From Cephalopachus bancanus (lineage: Eukaryota; Chordata; Mammalia; Primates; Tarsiidae): a DNA stretch of 64,000 bases. Made by a program: the position numbers and the translations under genes. The stretch covers positions 1 to 64,000 of the forward strand of contig JAPVLO010000518.1 in the NCBI GenBank assembly GCA_027257055.1, given 5' to 3'. The notes below the pieces were generated by a model. The model was not told the DNA's origin. It searched no databases and saw only the letters and a list, made by a program, of their open reading frames with translations. Shown here one piece after another: positions 44,583-56,280 of the stretch (position 1 is the stretch's first letter; each line of letters starts with the position of its first letter).

Positions 44583-45105
44583 GGAACTGAATTGTGTACT
44601 TCAAAATTCAGATATGGAAACCCTAACCCACCCAATATGACAGTATTTGGAGCCAGGACCTTTAAGGAGGTAATTAATGTAAAATAATATCTTAAGGATG
44701 GGACCCTAATTTAATATGACTGTGTCCTTATTAGAAAAGGAAGAGGGCTGAGTGGCATGGCTCATGCATGTGATCCCAACACTTTGGGAGGCCAATGTGG
44801 GAGACTTGCTTGAGGCCAGGAGTTGGAGATCAGCCTGGGTAACATATTGAGATCCTGCTTCTATATTAATTAAAATAAAAATATTAAAAAAAGAAGAGGA
44901 AGAGAAACCAGGTGTGAGCATGCACAGATCAAAGACCCATGAGAACACATCAAGAAGACCATCTACAAGCCAAGGAGAAATCAAACCTGCCACAATCTGA
45001 TCTTGGACTTCCAGTCTTCACAACTGTGAGAAAGTAAATTTCTGTGTTTAAGCCATCAAATCTGTGGTATTTTGTTACGGCAGCCCTAGTAGACTGAGAC
45101 AGGCA
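44583..45105 (+). mobile_element. MLT1 LTR with Alu monomer inside
   Basis: 'aaccctaacccacccaatat', 'ggagccaggacctttaagga', 'gactgtgtccttattagaaa', 'cttggacttccagtcttcac', 'attttgttacggcagcccta': an MLT1 LTR from its upstream part to its end. Split at 44747-44888. Confidence 0.85.
44747..44888 (+). mobile_element. Alu monomer (FLAM-like)
   Basis: Left-arm-only element ending in an A-rich tail; MLT1 string 'aagaggaagag' resumes after it. Confidence 0.8.
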
Positions 45106-45121
45106 TCAACTGTTCCAACTC

Positions 45122-45400
45122 TTTTTTTCTTTTTTGAGTCTGAGTCTCACCCTGTTGCCCAGGCTGGAGTGCAGTGGCACCCTGACAGCCACTGCAGCTG
45201 CAAACTGCTGGGCTCAGGTGATCCTTCAGCCTTCCAAGTAGTTGGAACCATGGTGTGTGCCACCATGCCTGGCTAATTTTTTAGAGATGAGTCTCCCCAG
45301 TTGTCGAGGCTGGTCTTGAACTCCTGGGCTCAGGCAATTCTCTTGCCTTGGCCTCCCAAAGTGCTGGGATTAGTGGTATGAGCCACTGCACCTGGTCCCA
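45122..45400 (-). mobile_element. Alu
   Basis: Minus copy with 'ccaactctttttt' repeated on both sides. Confidence 0.92.
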
Positions 45401-45411
45401 ACTCTTTTTTT

Positions 45412-45530
45412 GTTTGCGGGTAAGCACCGTGAGGTCTAGAGAGATGGGGTAATTTGCCCAAAGTCATGTAGTGAGTTAGCTGAGGAGTTGGGATCAGAAT
45501 CCAGCTCTTGTGACTGGTCCCTCTCCACTG
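45412..45530 (-). mobile_element. MIR SINE remnant
   Basis: Antisense MIR: 'agagagatggggtaatttgc', 'ccaaagtcatgtagtgagtt', 'ggatcagaatccagctcttg'. Confidence 0.78.
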
Positions 45531-45539
45531 GTTTCCAGT

Positions 45540-46195
45540 TGTACCCCCCCACCAGTCACTGACAAGCCTTTCAAGTGAATCTTGTAGAAATTCCAGTTTC
45601 CCGTATGGAAGGGAATTGAATGCAGCTGCTCCAAGGAAGGGCTCAGAACTCCACTCTGCTCAGGCTTTTTCTCTCTTCCCCTGCTCTCCCTCTCTGCTGC
45701 ACTTCTGCTGCTCTCCGAGGACTGACGAAAACTAGTTTGAAAATGACTGCTCTACTCCATGCTGCTTCCTGAGTGCAATGTCACAAATCTTCCCAACTTA
45801 CCTGTTCTCTCACACTGACTTAAAGCATTAGGAACCTGTTGAGAAGTAGGAAAGCTGGCTGGGTCATAGAGGATAAGATAAGCTGGCCTGGGGGATAGAT
45901 GATTAGAATTTCAGAGCAGGAAAAGTCACTGCAGTTGATTTGACACCATCCTGCGGTGATGACAATGAAGGTTTCTGCGGACACAGTAGGATCATCCAGA
46001 AACGAAGTGTGTCCCAACTCTGGTCTCAGACCCATTTCATTAGTTGGCAAATATCCAATATATGCACATGGCTTATTCCGAGTTGTATTGAAGTTTCAGT
46101 AAAGCTACTTTTGTGATGTCCAGGAGAAGGAAATTCTATGTCCTTAGGGAACCTTGCCCCAGAAACTGGACTTTGTAAATGCCGAACGGCCAAGG
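45540..46195. other. Unique stretch
   Basis: About 650 bases, CT-rich at 45665-45715. The minus open frames at 45820-46262 show no protein features. Confidence 0.4.
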
Positions 46196-46197
46196 AC

Positions 46198-46330
46198 AAT
46201 GTTTCTCTAATTGTGGGCCCTGTATTTTCTTGGGTCTCAATCACCTGGATATTTGAGAGCATGTAAGTTCCACGGTGCCATCAGAACCTAATGAGTCAGT
46301 GTTAAGTTCCTCAGGTGATTCTCATGTACT
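46198..46330. mobile_element. Possible MER5-type hAT remnant
   Basis: 'tgtttctctaattgtgggcc', 'tctcaatcacctggatattt' and 'gttcctcaggtgattctcat' resemble the MER5 pattern, heavily diverged. Confidence 0.4.
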
Positions 46331-46344
46331 TTCAAGTTTAGGGT

Positions 46345-46485
46345 TATTAGCACCTGGGCTTTGGACTCAGCCACAACAAAGTTTGAATCCTTGGTTGACC
46401 GCTTCCTAGATGTGGCCAAGTCATTTTACTTGCCACACCTTTTTCTCATCTGTAAAATAAGCATGATATCTATTTTACAGAGTTG
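46345..46485 (+). mobile_element. MIR SINE remnant
   Basis: 'gggctttggactcagccaca', 'gtttgaatccttggttgacc', 'tttttctcatctgtaaaata' in MIR sense order. Confidence 0.85.
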
Positions 46486-46946
46486 TTTTGAGGAATAGGG
46501 TGAGCATTTAACTTTCATCCTCTGGGAGAAACAGAGAGGAAATGGAACAGAGTAGAATTGAGAAAAGCAGTTTCTAAGGCCTCCCTGTGAAGTTGCTCTT
46601 GTTTTCACAAATAATAAAGGAGGAAATTCACATAGTTCCTTAGTTGTTGGGAGCCAACATCTGTAGCTACATGGCTGAGGCCTGTAAAGGTCCATCTGGA
46701 AGATTGCCTCTGACATAGGATATCAGTTATACCTATAATATTGGCGTGTGATTAGTGACCAGTGTGCATACGTGTCAGTAAAGCCTGATGGAAAGCTGCT
46801 CAGCAGAATTATCTTATATGATTCTAAGTTGTATTTCTTTCTAGATATTTTTCAAACTTCTATTTTCTTGGTAGACTGGTGAGTCAACTCTTAAGCAGTT
46901 TCCCCTAGAGCTAAGATTAGAGACTAAATTACCATCATAGTCTTAT

Positions 46947-48000
46947 TGCCCTGTTCCTGGCCAGGCAGCAACGATTGCTTTTGTCCCGTTACAGGCTATG
47001 CATTTCCTTGTCTTTGTTTTGTTAAATACTGAAAACTGTCTGCAGCCCAAAGCCATTAACTTGGCGACTATGCCTTTGTTTCATACCGAAACTCTGTCTG
47101 CCTCTGTTTACCTCAGCCCGAGGCCATGTGGCCATCCATTTCCTTACTCAGGAGTGTGAAAGCTACTATATGATTTCTAGAGTAAACTTGTTAGGATAAA
47201 ATATATATTTATACACTTATAGTTACGTTTTAGAGTATATTTGAGTAAATTTATGCTTGCTGTTTTGTTTCTTTTGGCTACATTATTTAAATATAATAAT
47301 TACTATACGATTTATAAAAGAATTAATGATAAAGCATAGTATTAAAGGTCAATCATTACAAAAATTAAAGTTTAGACATAGGAAATTCATTTAAGTCATG
47401 GTAAGGTTTTATAATTTAAGAATAAGTTTTAATTGTTATAGAATTACAGGACACTACATTGAACCATAATAGATTAATAGAATATCTGAGTCATTTAAGT
47501 AAGCTTACAGATTATAGTATAGTGTTAAATTGATAATATTAATCGTTAAAAATATTAGGAGTCAGTAAACTTGGATTTAACTTAGAAAAGTTTTTGTATT
47601 AATCAGGGTCTGGAACAAAGAGTATAATGTGAATGATTTATTAAACATTGTGGAGAACACTTTGAACAATCTGTATTAAAATTGTATACCTGTAAATTTA
47701 ATGTAAGTTTTGTGAAACACGTCACGTATCATGGAATTGTAATCGTTTGCTTGTAACTTGCAAGTCTCGTGATGAGTAATTTGCATAGGAATGTGTACGC
47801 CCCCAGCAAGTGATTGTCACGCTGCAGGAGGGTATGGAAAATGGTATATAAGTTGGAAGGAGTTCAAATAAAATTTGGCTTCAGTCCTGATCAGACTGTT
47901 CCCAGAAGAATGGCCTCAGAGTCATTTTCTTCTCTCCGTCTTGATCCACCGGAGCGGTCCAACCCACCCTCGTAAGTCGGGGTTGGCGAAGACCCCGGCA
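46947..48000 (+). mobile_element. Probable solo endogenous-retrovirus LTR
   Basis: About 1.05 kb beginning TGCCCTG and ending CCCCGGCA, flanked by cttat (46942-46946) and cttag (48001-48005). Plus-strand promoter-like order: TATATAAG at 47845-47852, AATAAA at 47867-47872, then about 115 bases of GC-richer sequence to the end, a short-R arrangement as in betaretrovirus-like LTRs. U3 is markedly AT-rich (47160-47760). The right end is secure from the signals; the left end is chosen from TG and the near-duplication and may be wrong. No primer-binding site or coding sequence follows. Confidence 0.62.
47845..47872 (+). promoter_or_regulatory. LTR TATA box and polyadenylation signal
   Basis: TATATAAG (47845-47852) followed 14 bases later by AATAAA (47867-47872), so the AATAAA would lie near or upstream of the start of R. 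Confidence 0.7.
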
Positions 48001-48284
48001 CTTAGTGCTTACTTGGAACTGAGCACTTGAAAGTAACTCTTGAGAGTTTTATGGGCATCAAGGATGACATCCGAGTGCTGGAAATACAACCCTATTTGGG
48101 GTTAGACTTCAAATGGAAGGTGGAGTGAAGGTGCCCACAGACTTAATCCCAGGATAAGGGTGTTTTCTGTTTTATGGATGAGTTCATACTCTGAGTCAAA
48201 CCATGTTTCTGGTAAGGATATCTCCCTGAAAAGCTGAGTTATCAGCTGTGATCTATGGTCCCTGCAAGACCCTTCCCTGGGACT

Positions 48285-48565
48285 TTTTTTTTTTTTTGAG
48301 TCAGAGTCTCACTCTGTCACCCAGGGTAGAGTGCAGTTGGCTGGATCATGGCTATGGTATCTTGCATCTGAGGGGCTCAGGTGATCCTTCTGCCTCGGCC
48401 TTCCAAGTAGCTGAGACTATAGGTGTAGCTAATTTTTCGATTTATTGTAGAGACAAGGTCTTGCCATGTTGCCCAGGCCAGTCTCCAATTCCTGGGATCA
48501 GGCAATCCTGTTGCCTCCACCTCCCAAAGCCCTGGGATTGCAGGTGTGAGCCTCAACACCCTGCC
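48285..48565 (-). mobile_element. Alu
   Basis: Minus copy in which 'tgggacttt' recurs on both sides. The left arm linker is shortened. Confidence 0.9.
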
Positions 48566-48604
48566 CTTGCCTGGGACTTTAAGGTTTCTCTGTGATGATA
48601 ACGG

Positions 48605-48745
48605 CTACTTTTGATGAACACTAATTATTAGCCAGGCATTGTACTAAGTACTTTATGTACATTATGCTGTTCAATCCTCACAGATACCCCTTGGTGGGGT
48701 AATATCATTAATTCCATTTTACCAATGAGCAAACTAATTCAGTGA
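48605..48745 (-). mobile_element. MIR SINE remnant
   Basis: Antisense MIR: 'ttagccaggcattgtactaa', 'ttcaatcctcacagataccc', 'tccattttaccaatgagcaa'. Confidence 0.78.
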
Positions 48746-48981
48746 TTATAACTCTGTGTAGAATCCATACCACTGTAAGGATCACAAAGAGCAAAAGCAC
48801 GCTAGATCTGGCTCTGCAGTTTTATGGAACTTTCTACTTTGATATTACTCCCTCAGACAAGTTGAGTCTTGAGATGGTCTCGCCTCTTGCTCTACTTCTT
48901 TCTCTGCTGTGCCCAGATGGAAACTAGAGTCTCAATACCAGGATATGCGCTTGCAGTCTGAAGAACAGCATATAATTAATG

Positions 48982-49265
48982 TTTTTTTTTTGAGTTGGAG
49001 TCTCACTCTGTCACCCAGACTGGAATGCAGTGGCCGCTTCCGGCCACCACAGCCTCAACCTGCTGGGCTCTGGCAATCCCTCCACCTCAGCCTTCCAAGT
49101 AGCTGGAATTACAGGCATGCGTGACCACGCCCTGCTGGTTTTTTGATTTATTGTAGAAATGAGGTCTCGCTGCCCAGGTGGGTCTCAAACCCGCGGGCTC
49201 AGGCAATCCACTCACCTCAGCCTCCCAAAGGTGCGGGACTACAGACTGAGCTTCCGAGCCCGGCT
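48982..49265 (-). mobile_element. Alu with 5-base left-arm deletion
   Basis: Bounded by taattaatgtttttttt (about 48974 and 49265). Confidence 0.92.
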
Positions 49266-49522
49266 AATTAATGTTTTTTTTTTTTAAATGCTCTAATATC
49301 TGTCATGGAAAAGGGGATGAAAAAATGCTCTGAATGTACTATGATAACAATACAAAAATACAATGTTAGTGAAGCTCTGAATAGTAGAGTTAGGATGTTT
49401 TTCACCTTCTCAAAAATAGACATTCAGAAAAATTGTCTGATTATTTTTTACAGTAAGCTGAGTATGCATCACTTTTAGAACTAGGAGAAAGTGGGATATT
49501 ACCATTTTTAAAAGTAAATACC

Positions 49523-49815
49523 AGCCGGGCTCGGTGGCTCAGCCTGTAATCCCGCGCCTTTGGGAGGCTGAGGTGAGTGGATTGCCTGAGCCCGCGGGTT
49601 CGAGACCCGCCTGGGCAGTGAGACCTCATCTCTACAATAAATCAAAAAATCAGCCGGGCATGGTAGCACATGTCTGTAATTCCGGCTACTCGGAAGGCTG
49701 AGGCGGAAGGATTGCCAGAGCCCAGCAGGTCGAGGCTGCGGTGGCTGGGAGTGGCCACTGCACTCCAGTCTGGGCGACAGAGTGAGACTCCAACTCAAAA
49801 AAAAAAAAAAAAAAA
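49523..49815 (+). mobile_element. Young-type Alu with 5-base left-arm deletion
   Basis: Flanked by aaaagtaaatacc (49510-49522 and 49814-49826). CpG-rich, among the least diverged copies. Confidence 0.94.
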
Positions 49816-50033
49816 AGTAAATACCTTGTAAAGTAAGTAAGTTAAACATTCTACTATCATCCATTTCTTCAAGGGTTTGTGTTTGCTTCTCTAAAGGATT
49901 GATTAGGAAATGATCTGAAGATCCTGAGCACACCAAAGGAATAGGCATTTGTGTATTTTTAAACATCCTTTTTGTCACCTTCATATACACTCAATGCATT
50001 TCTCAATTTATCACTTTATTCATTCATTCATTT

Positions 50034-50463
50034 TTGTTTTTGAGTTGGAGTCTCACTTTGTTGCCCAGGTTGGAGTGCAGCGATACGCTCACGGCCACCA
50101 CAGCCTTGACCTGCTGGGCTCAGGCGATCCTACTGCCTCAGCCTTCCAAGTAGCTGAAATTACAGGCATGCACCATCACACCTGGCTAATTTTTTTGATT
50201 TATTGTAGAGACAAGGTCTTGCCTCGTTGCCCAGGCTGGTCTCAAATCCCTGGTCTCAGGAAATCCTGTTGCCTCAGCCTTCAAAGTGCTGGGATTATAG
50301 GCGTGAGCCACTGCGCCCGGCTCCAGCTATTTTAAAAAATATTTTTGTGAAGATGAGGTCTCACTATGTTGCTTAGGCTGTTCTTGAACTCCTGGGCTAA
50401 AGCAATCCTCTTGCCTCTGCCTCTAAAGTGCTAGGTTTATAGGTAAAAACCACTGTGTCCGAC
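50034..50463 (-). mobile_element. Minus Alu followed by minus monomer
   Basis: Full copy 50034-50322, then a left-arm-type monomer 50330-50463 with an older sequence. Confidence 0.85.
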
Positions 50464-50672
50464 CTCAATTTTTTTTTTTTTTAGATTCCTGATGGTGGGA
50501 TGAACTTGCGTTCAAAGTGATTCAATGAGTCTTGTGAGAGCCTAGAACTAAGGCAGAACAGGGTGGGAGTGTGTGTTTAAGTCACTCTAAGAGCTGCCCC
50601 TACAAACATTACCCATCAACCTGTTTACACCATATCTCTTTTTGTCATTATTGTCTTTGGTCATTATTGTCA

Positions 50673-50815
50673 CTGGCTAATTTTCTGATTTATGGTACAG
50701 ATGAGATCTCACCATATTGCCCAGGCTGGTCTCGAACCCACGGGCTCAGGCAAACCTCTCACCCTGGCCCCCCAAAGTGCTGGGATTACAGGCTTGAGCC
50801 ACTGTGCCAGGCCTA
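50673..50815 (-). mobile_element. Alu left-arm fragment
   Basis: Begins at the linker ('ctggctaattttctgattta') with no right arm. Confidence 0.85.
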
Positions 50816-50829
50816 CATTTCTAATTTGT

Positions 50830-51148
50830 CAAAGGTAATATGTTCATTGCAGCAGTGTTCACAGTTGCAAAAACATGGAACCAACACAGATGCCCATCAG
50901 AAGTAGACTGGATTGAGAAAATGTGGTACATATACATGACGGAATATTATGCAGTCATAAAGAAGAACAAAATCATGTCCTTTCCAGCAACATGGATGCA
51001 GCTGAAGGCTATCAATCTAAGTGGACTATCACAGAAACAAAAAACTGAATATCGTATGTTCTCACTCATAAGTGATCCTAAACATTGGGTATGTGAGTAC
51101 AAAGGTGGGAACAACAAGTGCTGGGCGCTGCTAATGAAGGGAGGATAA
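50830..51148 (+). pseudogene. L1 ORF2 C-terminal fragment
   Basis: Sense L1 DNA 'atgttcattgcagcagtgtt', 'cagatgcccatcagaagtag', 'gaatattatgcagtcataaa', 'catggatgcagctgaaggct', 'ctcactcataagtgatccta'. The frame 50840-51148 stays open and shows the usual end of L1 ORF2p (MTEYYAVIKKNKIMSFPATW). The endonuclease and reverse transcriptase parts are absent, so it is a 5'-truncated or deleted insertion with no activity. Confidence 0.85.
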
Positions 51149-51150
51149 AG

Positions 51151-51151
51151 G

Positions 51152-51200
<49 letters not shown>
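51151..51200 (+). repeat. (CA)n microsatellite
   Basis: About 25 uninterrupted CA units directly after the L1 fragment. Confidence 0.98.
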
Positions 51201-51204
<4 letters not shown>

Positions 51205-51507
51205 CAAACCATACAAATGAGTCACTGTACTTTATTCCTTCTCATACCCAGTCTTGCTCCCTTTAGACTAGCTCTTTTAATAGTTTTCATTTTTATTACA
51301 GTAGTTACTTCATAGTCTGAACAGTATGCTAATATTCCCTTACTTATTAATTTATCTATTCTAGATAACATTTGTTGAGTCTTCTCCAGAAAAATGAGGA
51401 TTCGCCTCTGTTCCTCCTTACCTTCTTTCTATCCCAATTTTGAGTTGACTGGCTTTTTGAGTTTTAATACTATACATACCTTTACCTCTTTTTCTCTTTC
51501 TCACTTC

Positions 51508-51620
51508 TTTTTTTTTTTTGTAGAAATGGGGTTTCACTATGTTGCTCAGGCTGGTCTCGAACTCCAGTTCCTGGTCTGGGAGTGCTGGGATCATAGGTGT
51601 GAGCAACAGCACCTGACTTC
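51508..51620 (-). mobile_element. Alu monomer fragment
   Basis: T-run, 'ggggtttcactatgttgctc', 'tctcgaactccagttcctgg' and a shortened end; resembles an old monomer. Confidence 0.7.
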
Positions 51621-53960
51621 TCTTTCTGACTTCTGTCAGGCATAACTCACCTCTGCTTGAGGTGAAGTGGTCATGTAACTGTTCCTTTTCCTTCTACCTT
51701 CTCATGCCTGACTTTCTGATGCAAGCTTTGCTTTTCAAAAGTCAATATGGGGAGTTTTAGCAGATTAATTAGTGAAAAAAATTTAGAGAGAACCCTCCCC
51801 TCTTCCTTCTCCTGGAAGATTTAGACTCATCCTAAATATCCAACTATCCTTTAAGAATGCTTCCCAAATATTATCAAGGATAGTGTAAGACCTCTGCCTT
51901 CTACAGCCTCTACATGATCATTCCTGCATTTTTTCACACATACAGCAGTGACTCCATTGTAGTAGAATATATCTATTTACAAGGATACCTTCCTTACTGA
52001 TGTTGTGCATGCCTCACCGACACAAACCAGACATTTCATCTCTGCATCCTTATGACCTAGCAAGATGCCTGGCACACAGTAGGCCTCATATCTATTTGCT
52101 GTGGAATATGTGTATTTCTTTATTATATATCTCTATATAATTAGTTTGTTTATGGTTTGAAGGGGTAAGGTGTCCCAAAAACCTGTCAGAACACAAAAAC
52201 AAATTAATCAATGTTGTGTCTCTAATTATCTATTATCATGGTCCCCTGAACAAGTACGTGTGTACGAGTACAAGTATCTGAGCTTCTTGGTCTTAGAAAG
52301 AGCGAACAGAGTTGTTCTATCACCCATGGCAGGATGCTGTGTGTCTGCAGGCCACCCTAGAAGAAGTGCCTGCTTCTAGAATGAAAGGCAGGGCTGCTTT
52401 CTCCAGTCAGGTACACCCTATCTGCTTTTCTCTGTTACTTGTTCTGACTTTCAAGATGTTGAGAGTTGTCACAAGCAAAACCCAAAGCAACTCTGAGAGC
52501 ACCACCAGTAGATCCAGTCTATTCAACCTGAACCAAGATGATTTGCTTCCAAACATATTTTCAAGATTTCAGTTCTCAGTGAAATCTTTTCAGAGTCCTC
52601 CTGTTAAGCTTTGTTCATATTTGAGGTGACTTTACAAGAGAACATTAATACTTAGGGGATACATTTTGGAAAAGCCAGTATTCGCAGCAGAGGCTGTTGG
52701 TTTTCTGTCAAGTTCCCTTTGGGCTTTAGCATTTCACTGCCCATAGGGTCAATGCCCAATTGCCAGTCTCTGTGTCTTTTTGCCAGAGGACCTTCTCTGG
52801 TCACCAGAGTCCTCTCTGTTTTCCCATGGGGCAGACTGGAAGTGCCAGGTAATCAACATCCCTTACCCCCAGCAGTACTCGGTCAATGACTGATGAGAAT
52901 TGATGTGTAAGTATCACCTCCCTTGCCCCTGGACTCTCAGACTTCTCCCATGGGATTACAAGTCAGGTACCCAAGTAATGACTCGCTTGACAACACGCCC
53001 TTTATTGGCCACTTTTTTCTTTCTGTATCTATCACTTTTTCATCCCCTACCTATGTTTTCTGGGATAACTACTGTTCCTGAACGAACAACTTGTACTTAA
53101 ATCCTGTTTCAGGGTCTATGGGGGAACCCAAGCTATCATAATAGTCTTATACAGTAAGTCAGACATCATCTTCCCATCCCTTGAGTTATTTCCTACAGAG
53201 GAATCATTCCGCTTTTTGCTATGCTCTGTGGAGCTTATACCGATGTGCCCCAGTAGAAGTCAATGCCAGTCTTTGAAGGGACCATTTAGTGGGAATGGCT
53301 GCCAGCAGAACAAGATTTGGCTTGTTATGAGGAAGAGAAAATACTATGGATTTATTTCCTTTCAGACACAGGAAGAAAGTCACAAAGTAGATTCTCCTAA
53401 ATCCACAGTTAAATGTTGAGCTGCTTTGTGAAAACTTCCCTTGACCCCGGAGACCCGTGGAGGCCTGAAAGAGTTTTAATGTGATTTCTGGAATGTGCTT
53501 AACTTTCAGAGACAGCCGCTTAGCCCATGGGAGACTCCATTAATATAATTTTGCAACAGAAAAGCTTCCTATGGCCTAATCTCATTAGCTGTGTTTTATG
53601 TACAGTAAATGGGTAAAAGCTGAGCTTGTGATTTGGTAATCATGAAGGCATAATTTTTGAACAGTTAGAATGTGGAATAAAGAAGAGTCTTTTTTTTAAT
53701 ATGTGAAAAGAGGAGGTGGAGGACTCCAGAAAGGACCATTTATTGGAATGAAATCGAGACATGCCTTATCTTTGAGCCCTCAAAACAAAACAAGACAAGG
53801 GAGGGTAACTGAGAGGAACCAGTAGCCGCATTCTTTTTCCCCACTCTGCTAATCACAGCAAGACCTTAGAGGTAACCTTGGAGGCACTAGTCAGTAGTCA
53901 GTCTTACTTACATTCATATCTTTTCTAAGTTTTCCTATATTCCTTTATTTGATTAAAAAA
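51621..53960. other. Long Alu-free unique stretch
   Basis: About 2.3 kb with no assigned repeat. Open frames at 52170-52379, 52312-52629 and 53216-53419 lack domains and clear splice sites. A short L2-like end may occur at 52045-52110 ('gatgcctggcacacagtagg'). Segment 53500-53700 looks like a possible conserved non-coding element. Confidence 0.45.
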
Positions 53961-53964
53961 ATTT

Positions 53965-54252
53965 TTTTTGAGTTGAAGTCTTACTCTGTCACCCAGGCTG
54001 GAGTGTAGTGGCACGCTCACAACTACCGCAGCCTTGACCTGCTGGGCTCAGGCGATCCTTCTGCCTCAGACTTCCAAGTAGCTGGAACTATAGGCATGCG
54101 CCACTATGCCTGGCTAATTTTTTGATTTATGGTAGAGATGAGGTCTTACTGAGTTGCCCAGGCTGGTTTCAAACCCATGGGCTCAGACAATCCTCTCACC
54201 TCAGCCTCCTCTAAGTGCTGGGATTGTAGGCATGAGCCACCGTGCCTGACTT
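53965..54252 (-). mobile_element. Alu
   Basis: Full minus copy; poly-T short. Confidence 0.92.
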
Positions 54253-54254
54253 AT

Positions 54255-55335
54255 TTCACAAACATTAACTGAGCACATACAATGTGTCAGGCACTGTTCT
54301 AGGTATGGGATACAATGGCGGAAGAAAGAAAGTCCCAGCTCTCATAAAGCTCACACTTAAATGTGGAGAGAGAAAATCGACAAAGAAATATACATGTAAA
54401 ACATCAGTAGTTTTAAGTGCTACGAAAAAATAAGTTGGGGTAAGGAGTCAGCTGCTTTTTTGGAGCAGGTGGTCAGGTAAGGTTTCCCTGAATGAAGTGA
54501 GGAGTACGCTATCTAGGGGCTACCCACCTTCTAGGTGCCAAGGCAGAGGCAGGAGGAACAGCAGGTAAGCCAGGGTGGCTGGAGATGGATGTGGGTTGGC
54601 AAGGTGGACCTCGTAGTTCCTGGAGGATGCTAGGGCCATGGTAAGGCATTTTGAATTTATTCTCAATGTGATTGGCGGGCGGGGAAAAGGGGAGGGAGGT
54701 GCTGAGAATGATGTGAAAGGCTCACCGTGGTTGGGAGTGGCAACAAGACTGTAAGGGTGAGAATGGAAGTGGGGAGGACAGTTGGGGGTGAAGAAAGGGT
54801 CTGGATGAGAGGTAATGCTGTTGGACCAGGCTGGAGTGAGCGGTCCAAGAGTGGAGTGGTCTATTTCACTCTTTCTCCTTCTCTCCACCAGTCAGCATCC
54901 TTGAATTCAAGATGAATGTTTAAAGCAGAATCAGTAGGATTTAGAGACAGATTGGACGGATGGGGAGGGGAGAAAGAGAGAACTCATGATGACCCCCAAG
55001 TTTTTGGTCTATATGGATGAGTGGAGTGCTGTTTACTGAGATGGGGGACATTGGGGAGAAACTCTTTTGGAAAAAAAAATCACATATCCAGGTGGAGGTA
55101 CAGAATAGGCTGTGAGACATAAAGATCTGGAATTCAATAGAGAGGCTGGGACGGGAGATACATATTTGAACTCATCCATTGTACGGATGATATTTAAACC
55201 CACAAAACTGGAAGAGTTCACAGAGGGGCTGTAGAAAGAGAAGGGAGGAAGGCCAAGGACTGAGCCTGTGCCATACCAACCTTTGGAGGTAGAAGAAATG
55301 GTCTGGGAGTCCCAAAGAAGAGCAAGGGGGCTACT
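54255..55335 (-). mobile_element. L2 LINE, long antisense fragment
   Basis: 'tgtgtcaggcactgttctag', 'ctctcataaagctcacactt', 'gccatggtaaggcattttga', 'gacccccaagtttttggtct' and 'gctgtttactgagatggggg' are the complement of L2 in order. The minus open frame at 54520-54888 lies within it and is not a gene. Confidence 0.75.
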
Positions 55336-55386
55336 ACCCCTCCTCTAGCAAACGGACATCTTCGAATTTAAAAATTACCTAAATAG

Positions 55387-55678
55387 GCCAGGTGCAGTGG
55401 CTCACACTTATAATCCCAGTACTTTGGAAGGCCGAGGTGAGAGGATTGCCTGAGCCTACAGGTTCAAGACCAATCTGAGCAACTTGGCAAGACCTCATCT
55501 CTACAATAAATCAAGAAAAATTAGCCAGGCATGAGGGCGCATGTCTGTGGTTTCAGCTACTTGGAAGGTTGAGGTGGAAGGATCACTTGAGCCCAGCAGG
55601 TCAAGGCTGCGGTGGCTGTGAATGTGCCACTGCCCTTCAGCTCGGGAACAGAGTGAGACTCCAACTAAAAAAAAAAAA
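55387..55678 (+). mobile_element. Alu
   Basis: Plus copy with 'aaaattacctaaatag' before (55370-55385) and after (55676-55691). Confidence 0.94.
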
Positions 55679-55824
55679 ATTACCTAAATAGCGAATACAA
55701 TTGAAGCTGTGATGTCCTGTGGGGTAGAGTGGAAAGGACAGTGGCTGGGTCCAATTTTCATCAGTCCAGTTACATAAACCTTTGGCACCTAGTGCGTGGG
55801 AGGGGGGATTTTTGAGAGAGCCCT

Positions 55825-55938
55825 CCTTCCTCTCCTCTCTCCCTTTCCCACTGACCTTTCCCTCTTCTATCTTTTCCTCAATTGTCCATTCTTCCTCTTT
55901 CTCCTCCCCCTCCACTCTTTCTCCTTCTTTCTTTCTAC
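55825..55938 (+). repeat. Pyrimidine-rich tract
   Basis: About 110 bases dominated by C and T with a few interruptions; it produces low-complexity open frames on both strands. Confidence 0.85.
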
Positions 55939-56089
55939 CAGTCGGCATCCTTGAGGCTGAATTTCAGGCAGTCTAGAGTAGGAGGAAGGTTTGGGCTGTT
56001 AAGTTACAGCTCTTCCTTTTCATGTGCAGTTAAAGGCTTCCCCCAAGGCTTGGTTCACAGGTAAGGTTGTCTTTTGTTTGTGTTTTTTA

Positions 56090-56270
56090 AATCCATCCCA
56101 CACATTTCACTAGCTGGAAATTGATTAGGGCTTGCAAAATGTCAGAATGTAAATTCACCTGAAAGGGGAGTTTATTTGTTCTTCACAGTTCAGTGTAAAT
56201 CACTTTAATCAGATAATTAGCTTATTTCCCTCCTAACAGCTGGCTGAGATTAGTCTCCACTATTTTCTCT
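56090..56270. promoter_or_regulatory. Possible conserved non-coding element
   Basis: Unique AT-balanced sequence with homeodomain-type cores ('tttaatcagataattagc') and an E-box CAGCTG in about 180 bases. Judged only by appearance. Confidence 0.25.
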
Positions 56271-56280
56271 CTCTTTCTCT

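Noticed and set aside
47193..48000. Alternative LTR start TGTTAGG at 47193
   Set aside because: Its flank does not match the right flank (cttag), whereas 46942-46946 (cttat) nearly does; kept as a possibility only.
50947..51225. Minus frame with cysteine-valine repeats
   Set aside because: Translation of the (CA)n microsatellite and antisense L1.
54520..54888. 122-codon minus frame
   Set aside because: Lies within antisense L2 sequence; it is the remnant of L2 coding DNA or chance.
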